DNA of 64,000 nt, taken from Trema orientale (lineage: Eukaryota; Streptophyta; Magnoliopsida; Rosales; Cannabaceae). The position numbers were made by a program, and so were the translations under genes. The notes under the pieces are model-generated. The model did no database searches. It saw only the letters and a program-made list of their open reading frames with translations, and was not told where the DNA came from. Below, in pieces: positions 56,596 through 64,000 of this stretch (positions within the stretch are counted from its first letter, which is position 1; each line of letters opens with the position of its first letter). The stretch covers positions 1,541,547 to 1,605,546 of the forward strand of contig JXTC01000018.1 in assembly GCA_002914845.1 (NCBI GenBank), given 5' to 3'.

Positions 56596-59500
56596 TCATT
56601 CTTAGTCTTAAGTGTCACAAGTTCACCAAAAAAAAATTAAAAATAAAATTAAATCATAATGATGGGGTTTATGACAACAACATAGCTATATGTATATATA
56701 TATATACATATATATATATTTCCCAATGGAGCTAAATGTGTACGAGTGAAGAGTTTTTGTTTTCACTTTATGTGTCCATTAATCGCCAATGTGAGTCAAT
56801 TTTCTAAAACTTCTAGTGTTTAATACCGATGAATGAGAGCTGAATATGTCAACTTGTTCATGTAACGTGAGATAAATAACCTTTTCCTTACAATAATGTG
56901 TGGCACATGTAATCATTCACCGCATAATGTAGTGCTAACACCAATACTTGCTACTTTAACACTTATTTTGTGTTAAAAGCACCGTTATCAAATAAGCAAC
57001 GTAATAATATAATACGTGATTCATTTTATCAAGTTCGAGGAAAGAAGTTTATCTTTTTCATTTAAGAATCATTTTTACAATGCCTCAATATTTCCTCCTC
57101 TTTTAAGCTATATATTCCTTCCTTTCTTCAAAAACTACTAAACAAGCTATATATAATTTTAATTCTAACCATTTTCTGGAACGAAATGAAAACTATAATC
57201 AAGAGAATCCAGCCCTCTTTATTTAGTATTGTAAGATTTAGTTCTTAAATAATCTACGGTCGATTAGCCCATACTCAAATAAACTTGTAACATTTCACAT
57301 CCACGAAGGTATGATATCAAACAAAATTCAACATCAAATGGGTTCCATCGGGTCCATAAATTCTTCACTTTGGCTTTTGTTATTTCTTTCCCTCTGTACG
57401 TTTACTCTTCTCCAATTTATTCAAAGTGTGAGCCATAAAAATTGATTATCCAAAAAAGGAGTAGAAAGGAAGTAAATCCATTTTTTTTTTAAAAAAAAAA
57501 ATTAGGTATATACATCTTTAGACGTGGTGGAAATTTGCTTCTCTGGAACATGCAGGGCAGTAGAAAGTTCCACTAGTGTACCTCTCAGTGTGTGTTTCTA
57601 CATTTATAATGACATCGAAAGTGAATTTCATGTAAAGTAAATGCTTTTTTTAAACAACATAATGGGACTTTCTTGCCTGTAAAGGCTCGATGAATATATC
57701 TAAAAGGTTGTTGGAAGATCCTTTTTTAGCTTTGAGTCAAAACTCCCGTGCTTAATCTTTGCTTTTTTATGCTTTACTGAGTAGGTTTTCTGGTAGCTCA
57801 ATCAACTGGCTCTCCATATTAAAATGGACATTGACCATGTTTGTTGCTTCCAATAAAATATCTGTGTGAACATATCTAAAAACGTACAAGGGGCTAAACT
57901 GCAACAAATTGTTACAATTCATTCCCCACTCACAGTTCTCAGTTTTAATTAATAATAAGCGTAAACTTATCTAGATGTCATGATACAATAAAGTTAGTCC
58001 TAAAATAATAAGTAATAACTATGACTTAGTTTTGATACTATTACTAGCCATGATCAGTACAATTCTGAAAATAGAAGTGCTAATATCATTTCGTTTTCAC
58101 TTTCTTTTACACTCTCTTATTTCGTTATTTTACTTCTGGACTTTAATAATATTTATTTATTATTAAAATATGAATTATTTTAGTAGAGTCTAGATGTCAA
58201 ACTGTAAAACAATGGAGTGTAAAAGACAATGCTAGTCTGAAATTTATTCTCTTTGGAAAGGACATATGTACAAATAAAATTAAGAACACAATCACCTTAG
58301 TTTCACAAAACACTAAGATTTAACAATTATTTGTGTATAGGACAGTTTTTGTTTATATCCAGTTCTACTTTTGCTGATTTTAGCCAATGCCCAAGAAAAA
58401 GCGGAGAGAAAATGCTTTCTCAATGGAGTCCATGTACCAAACATGCATATTAATCGAGCTAAGCTTATTGGACCTCTAAAGAGTCCGAAAACAAAAGCCC
58501 AAACTCGAACATATTTCGGTCCAATTCGGGGCTTTATAGGCAGACATGCAAACTACTGCCATAGTAGAACATTATACCGCAAATGAAGACACACAGGAAA
58601 CATATTAGATATAAGCACTTTTACGAATTTTTAATAGTAACATGTTGAATTGTTAGCAAATTGATTATAAACTACAGCACCAAATAATCATAAAACACAA
58701 AGTGGTCCTTGGAGTCTTTCGAGAGTATTTTTGTTGCCTACTTGGCCATTTGCTTCGAATAATTTTCCAGCAAAATAGAAAGTATAAAATGGTATGTAAC
58801 ATCCATAAATAATAGTGTGAAATTCTAAGAGACAAATCATATCAATGATATTTAATTATTTGATAATCTTATTAAAAGAATATCGACCATTGATGTAATA
58901 TAAAACTTGTACCTTATCACACAAATTGCAGGAGACAAAAATGAAAATACAGAATAATTGTAAGCCGCCAAAACCGTTAGTATTTAAAAGTTAAAAGAAT
59001 CTTTTTTATAGAGAATGGAATTTTATTCGAGTAGACTAGCTTTTGAGTTGTGGCTTGAAATTTTCTATAGTAATTGGCTGGTTGTTGAAAATGATGTAGT
59101 TGCTCTGCGGTGCTTGTTTTTTGCTCTAATGTTTTCCTAGATTGGCCGTATTTGGTTGATCGGTTGTTTTGTTTTGAGTTTTTGTTAGAGTTCGTGACCC
59201 GAGTTTTTGTTAGAGTTCGTGACCCGAGTTCTATTTGCCCCAGCTCGAAATCTTCGCGGTGCGATGTATGTAGTATTTTTTTAATTAGGAGAAATTTTGA
59301 AATCTGTGGTGGAAGCGGAGGGATCGCGCCGATTTATTGGACCGTTTTTCTTTTCCGTACAATTTTTTGTCTGTACACATATGTATTTTAGGGTTTTGGA
59401 GATTCTATATATTTTGGCTTGATCGTGTAAAACTCTACCTTCTGTAACTTATTTTCGACATAGTGAAATTTCCTCTTCTGCCAGTGATTTTTTCCCGATT

Positions 59501-60799
59501 AGAATTTTCCACTTAAATCTGTATGCTCTTGTTTTTCATTTTTTTGTCGATTATCGTTACTTAATTCTAAACAGTTTGACTGATGTTTGAGGCCTTAATA
59601 TTATTGTGCTAGTTTTCCACTTCTCTCTGTCTCTCACAGTCACTTTTTTTTTTCTTTTTTTTCAGTAAATATCACCTAAGCTCTACAATCTTTCACTTTT
59701 ATATCCCTCAAGTCTTTATTAAATTTTCTGTATCATTTAAATCCTCGTCTTACTAATCACTAGAATGCCCCTATATATATATATACACACACATATAATA
59801 TCCTAGCTTGTGCTCCTCACAGCACATGTTGAAAAGTGTATCGAGAGGAAACTACTAAAAAAGGTACCTTCTTTGCCATCTCTTTGTCCCTTTCTTTCTC
59901 TTTCAATCAAATGAATAACAGATTTAACGCCCTAATCCCTTACTACCAAGACTAATAAAATAAAAAATAAAACAAATAATTAATAATGGTTCACTCTTAA
60001 TGTGAAAATTATATCTATTTTCTATTGGTGTATGTTTCACTATGATGGAAAAGAAGAATTACAAGAACAAATCCAGTGTAAATCATACCTACTCAATGCA
60101 AACCGACAGAGTAATGTACCTAATGTATCTCATAGTACAATGTTTAATCTCGGCATTTAATAAGTCATGACTACTTATGTGGGAAGGATGTCTATAAGAA
60201 CTATACCTATCTAATACAGACAAACTAAGTAATGCACATAGAACATATTTTGCAAAATTGATACAATGGTACTACTATCTATATATCATCACATTATCTT
60301 GAATGATTAAAGCTCATGAAGTACATAAGCATAACATAAGTATTTGAGTATGATTTTTAAAGAAGTAAAGTTTTCCACGTGACTTGTATGTACATAAAAC
60401 ATATTTGTAAAATTGATACAATGGTACTACCATCTATATTATATTATCACATTATCTTAAATGATCAAAGTTCATGAAAAATATTAATATGACGTAAGCA
60501 TTTGAGCATGATTTTCAAATATGTATAGTTTTCCATGCACGAACTTTACACCTAAAGCCTCTCAAAGTTACTTATATCTATTATCTCTCACCATATATCG
60601 ACTCCTTAATTTTCTTTATATACTAGGAACTAGGCCAACCACATATGCATGCAAGTGTTTATTGTTTTGTCTGAGATGATCTTCACTAGTATAATTAGAC
60701 TCTACAAATCATCTAACAAAATGTAGCTAAATAATTGAAAATTGGAAAGACCACGCAAGTAGATTTATTCACCTCGACTGAGCCCATGTATCCTTCTTT
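56596..60799. other. intergenic
   Basis: No gene was recognised in 4.2 kb. (TA)n tracts lie near 56695-56718 and 59773-59784. A ~30-bp unit (GAGTTTTTGTTAGAGTTCGT plus GACCC) occurs twice near 59177-59230. A ~150-bp imperfect tandem duplication lies at about 60240-60540. The frame 59110-59391 has no family likeness. Confidence 0.4.
60240..60540. repeat. imperfect tandem duplication, two ~150-bp copies
   Basis: AATTGATACAATGGTACTAC begins at 60256 and again at 60411 (period 155). Both copies continue with ATCACATTATCTT.AATGAT, CATGA..., GTATGATTTT or GCATGATTTT, and AGTTTTCCA. Confidence 0.75.
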
Positions 60800-60817
60800 T
60801 ATATGAGTACTCTCTTT

Positions 60818-60985
60818 TTTTTTTTTTTTTTCAAAAAGTGGGGCTTAACTAATGATCACCATTTACTACAAATTTAAAGGAAAATAACACACACACACTC
60901 TACCAAGGTTTGAACCTCTGACCCCCCCAAACTCACACAGACACATCCCTCAAACCTTGGACCAACTGAGCTAACCCCAGTTGGC
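60818..60985 (-). mobile_element. tRNA-derived SINE, 168 bp, 18-bp TSD
   Basis: On the minus strand it reads GCCAACTGGGGTTAGCTCAG.., where GGTTAGCTCAGTTGGT is an RNA polymerase III A box. About 60 bases later, AGAGGTTCAAACCTTGG contains a B box (GGTTCAAACC). It ends in an A run (the T run at about 60817-60830 on the plus strand). TATATGAGTACTCTCTTT occurs exactly at 60800-60817 and 60986-61003. The long perfect duplication shows target-primed retroposition and a young age. It is not a tRNA gene: there is no cloverleaf and the body continues after the B box. Confidence 0.88.
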
Positions 60986-61003
60986 TATATGAGTACTCTC
61001 TTT

Positions 61004-61637
61004 ATGCATAGTAGCCAACAACTAATGAAGAGCTAAAAAGGAATCTATTAATATTTGAGGGCTGGTAGAGTTATCCTTCTGTAAGTCACGTTGATGGAGG
61101 ACTAAGATTCAACAATCACATCAGACACATTGTTGCTAGCCTTTTTTTTTTTTTTTGTCTTTTTTTTTTTTCCCTAACATAAAAAAAACACTATTAAAAA
61201 AGGTTGGCACGAAATGAAAAAAAAAAAAAAAAAACACAATATTTTGAAAAAAAAAAAAAAAAAAAGGGGGGGGAAAAAAAAAAAAAAAAAAAAAAACTCG
61301 TTTTGGTAGGTGGAAGAGTTATATCCAGGTTTCGAACCTATTTACTATTGCAAAATAACTTCACTAGTCTAATTAAGGTGATTCGGAACATTTGGTACAA
61401 TACTAGTAGGAACGTTACAAATGAAAGTGAGAAAATAAAATTGCCAGTTTCTTTCCTCGATTCCGATTGGCCTCTCTCCAAATTTATTGTGGAAAACCAG
61501 ATATGGGATTTGGACTTTTGTAAGCCAATCACTTGAATCATGAGTCATCGACTCATATATCACCCACTCATTAATAACAAGTCTTTGCCTTAATTTTATT
61601 TATATGTGACACTTTCTGTACACCAAGTGGACCAAAA
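61004..61637. other. upstream region of the lipid phosphatase gene
   Basis: Homopolymer-rich at 61142-61174 (T runs) and 61218-61295 (A runs around eight G). The promoter of the following gene is expected in the last 300 bases; ATTTATATG at about 61599 is a weak TATA candidate. No other feature was seen. Confidence 0.4.
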
Positions 61638-63380
61638 ATGTCAGCTTCGACCACCACCCAGCTACACCAGCCCATTCTAAAATTCTTTCCCGGCCTATCT
61701 TGTAGGCTTAAATCTTTGAAACCCATATCAACTCCAACGTTTCCCAATTCTTCTCCATCATCAAAATTGGTTCTTTCAAGTGCTTTTGTGTTCAAAAAAG
61801 GCCCTTTTGAGAGAAATAATTACTTGGGTCCCAAAACCATGTTTGAATTGGTTAAAACTCCTGCTTTTAGGAACGGTAATGGCGATGAAGGGGTTAAAAC
61901 GATTGAACAAGAAGCCTTAGTGGATGGGTCTTCTAAGTTTCGTCCTGGGTTTATGAGTGATGGGCTGGAGTCGACCCTTAATAAACTGGTTAGTATATTT
62001 TTGTATGTATTTCTTAGATTTCGTAGCCGTGTGTCTCAACCACCAGAGTTCTGGGTTTCCATTATTTTTCTCTGATTGATAGAGCATCGTTATTTTTTTC
62101 TTATTCCAATTACCAATACTTGTATTCGAGGAACTCTTCATTTAGCTCTGGTTTCAATTTGAGGACAATTTTCATGTGAATAAATAGTAGTATGTGTCTA
62201 TAAATTAAGTAATTAACAGTTATAGCTGCAAATGGATAGAATAACTTATAATTGAGACTCTATATGTTGGGGATATCCTATATGTCCCTCAAAACTGCAT
62301 AGATAGTCTCCTTACATTTACTAAGAAGGAATACAATTTGAGATTGAACTAATAAAAGAGAAAGAGATTCAGGTAAAAGTATAAAAGAAGTTTAGTCCTT
62401 ACTTATCAGAGTTGTAATCTCTCTGTGACAGAATGCATCTGAATCTAGGAAGCTGATTTGTTATTCACGTTTTCTTTTATTTTATTTTATATGATGGTAT
62501 GGGATATCTGCTGATGGATTAGAGTAAATGGCTTGTGTCTGGACTTTTTGCTGCTGTGATTCTTTGGAGGCATGATGCGGAAGCCGTTTGGGCTGCCATG
62601 GGATCTGTGATAAATGCTATGCTCTCTGTTGCACTCAAACGTATACTGAACCAAGAACGACCTGCTTCCGCAATGAAATCGGACCCTGGAATGCCCTCTT
62701 CTCATTCTCAATCCATTTTCTTCACTTTTACATTTGCCATTTTGTCAAGTAATTCCCTTTCCGTAGTATGTTTATACTTCATAGTTTCTTTTCTTGTAAG
62801 TGAAAAGTATCAACTTCATGTTACTCGTATGATGTTATTCTTCCACTGTGGCAGTTTTGGAATGGCTCGGGATAAATGAAATTACAATCGCAACCAGTCT
62901 ATTTGTCCTGGCATTGGGTTCTTATCTTGTAAGTATTCTCATTACTTAATGCCAATCCGAATAGTCTTGTGCTATTTCGTTGAAAATGGATAGTTCCTCC
63001 TATTCTAAAACAGACTGCTTCTGAATGAGATTAGGGTCATTTGAGCTTTCTGTTGCTGAACTCTCAACTCTGTGGTCTGTTGAAAGCCAGTTTTTTCATA
63101 GACTAAAAATTGAGAAAGTAGGTGGTTTATGCGATCTTTTCTCTGTTTGCAGTCCTGGCTACGGGTTTCACAGCGACTTCATACGCTCAGCCAAGTGGTT
63201 GTGGGAGCTGTTATAGGTTCAATTTTCTGTATTTTCTGGTATTTGTCTTGGAATGCTTTCGTGCTGCAAGCTTTTAACTCCTCTTTGTGGGTTCAAATAA
63301 TTGTCATTTTGGGGGCTGCTGCATTTTGCCTAGGATTTGTTTTCTATGTGTATCAGAATTGGTTTAGAGATGAGCGATAA
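61638..63380 (+). CDS. plastid lipid phosphate phosphatase epsilon (PAP2 family), 4 exons, 292 aa
   Basis: The exons are 61638-61988, 62523-62748, 62855-62928 and 63153-63380, with consistent phases and GT..AG sites. The first ~60 residues are Ser/Thr/Lys-rich with few acidic residues (MSASTTTQLHQPILKFFPGL), as in a chloroplast transit peptide. Exons 2-4 give five or six membrane segments. The PAP2 phosphatase signature is present: K156-x6-R163-P164 (KRILNQERP), PSSH at 175-178, and R221-x5-H227 in WLRVSQRLHTLSQ. The usual final Asp is Gln231. Plant epsilon-type enzymes dephosphorylate phosphatidic acid in plastid membranes, supplying diacylglycerol for galactolipids. The length and exon pattern fit that group. 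The reading is complete, with no lesion. Confidence 0.92.
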
Positions 63381-63760
63381 ATTATAAATTGACATAAAAT
63401 TGTAAGCTCAATTCAATTGTTTGTACCAACTTTGCCGGAAGATGATTCTATTGTAAAGGTTATCCTCCTCCTCCAATTGCCAGGGTGTCATTTTACTTAT
63501 GACAGTAGGTTTTCTAATTTCAAAAGGCGAAAAGAAGTAGATTATACAAAAAGAGTTAGTATACAAAATGAGTATACAGACTGATTTGGGTAACTTCAGG
63601 GAAGCTTCGAGTTCATCCTTTTTAAAGGAATCAAGAGCTCATCTATGGTTATCATTACCTGATAAACGGATGACCAAAATAAGCTCTGCTTTTTGTCTGT
63701 GATCTGCAGCTCTCGAATAAATAATCTCATCATGTCGCCCTAATTAACATGGAAAGAATA
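63381..63760. other. convergent 3' flanks
   Basis: The plus-strand phosphatase gene and the minus-strand PPR gene end 380 bp apart, so this stretch presumably holds both 3' UTRs. Nothing further was recognised. Confidence 0.5.
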
Positions 63761-64000
63761 CTAATCTTCAACATCAATCGATGGAGAAACCAATTCCTCA
63801 ATCTCAGTTTCTGGGTTTGAAATCAGCAGTTTTAACACACTGTATATCTCTCTCCATTGTGGATGGGACTGGTCGCCGGCAACAAAAGCAGAAACCCGAT
63901 CACTGACCTTTATACAAGACCATCCTGGCTCTTTTATCACACCCATTGATTTCAAAATCTTCCTTTGTTCTGCTGCTTCCCTCCACTTCCCTTTGGCAGC
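63761..64000 (-). CDS. pentatricopeptide repeat protein, E-class, C-terminal end only
   Basis: The frame is open to the right edge of the window and the gene continues outside it. The 79 visible residues begin AAKGKWREAAEQRKILKSMG and continue VIKEPGWSCIKVSDRVSAFV, then AGDQSHPQWREIYSVLKLLI. This is the E/E+ motif of PLS-class PPR proteins. The protein then ends with an acidic tail (about 17 residues) and has no DYW domain. Such proteins bind organellar RNA and usually guide C-to-U editing in plastids or mitochondria, recruiting a separate deaminase when they lack DYW. The repeats that would predict the RNA target lie beyond 64000. Confidence 0.88.
   Translation of the reverse strand, partial: AAKGKWREAAEQRKILKSMGVIKEPGWSCIKVSDRVSAFVAGDQSHPQWREIYSVLKLLISNPETEIEELVSPSIDVED

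Noticed and set aside
60900..60985. tRNA gene on the minus strand (A box and B box present)
   Set aside because: No cloverleaf or anticodon arm of tRNA length; the A tail and 18-bp target duplication identify a SINE.

Overview
This is nuclear DNA of a eudicot plant. It is AT-rich, the genes are split by GT..AG introns, and most of the length is transposon debris. The families present (Tm-1-like protein, SABATH methyltransferases, an isoprenylated metallochaperone-like protein, a plastid lipid phosphatase, an organellar PPR protein) are plant families. The species cannot be named from the sequence.

Six protein genes can be rebuilt. From left to right they are: (1) a complete 8-exon Tm-1-like gene on the minus strand (377-3962, 758 aa), with a broken partial duplicate 5 kb away (8918-9372); (2) a two-exon heavy-metal-associated isoprenylated protein on the minus strand (18447-19385, 146 aa); (3) and (4) two same-direction SABATH carboxyl methyltransferase genes (28143-30342, 364 aa; 37454-40047, 367 aa) with identical intron positions, which is a dispersed tandem pair; (5) a DUF4408/DUF761 membrane protein on the minus strand (50746-51600); (6) a plastid lipid phosphate phosphatase epsilon gene (61638-63380, 292 aa). 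The C-terminal end of a PPR gene enters from the right edge (63761-64000, minus).

The intergenic space is rich in mobile DNA whose ends can often be placed exactly. It holds a decayed Ty3/gypsy element (about 10979-16370) with a 1.8-kb solo LTR inside its gag region and a 24-bp minisatellite; a 2.3-kb solo LTR with a perfect 5-bp target duplication (22903-25243); a Copia gag fragment enclosed by INVERTED LTRs and bounded by one 5-bp target duplication (32622-33978); a lone LTR beside the Tm-1 duplicate; two SINEs with 17-18-bp target duplications (48110, 60818); and at least seven Mutator-type inverted-repeat elements with 9-bp target duplications, three of one ~200-bp family. A further TIR element sits in intron 3 of the second SABATH gene.

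The most unusual pattern is a set of about a dozen nearly body-less poly(A)/poly(T) tracts, each bracketed by 9-19-bp direct repeats. They look like retroposition events that kept only the tail. The palindromic Copia insertion is the most unusual single structure. No operon, CRISPR array, rRNA or tRNA gene was seen. The protein genes look like independent housekeeping or specialised-metabolism genes and not one functional cluster.
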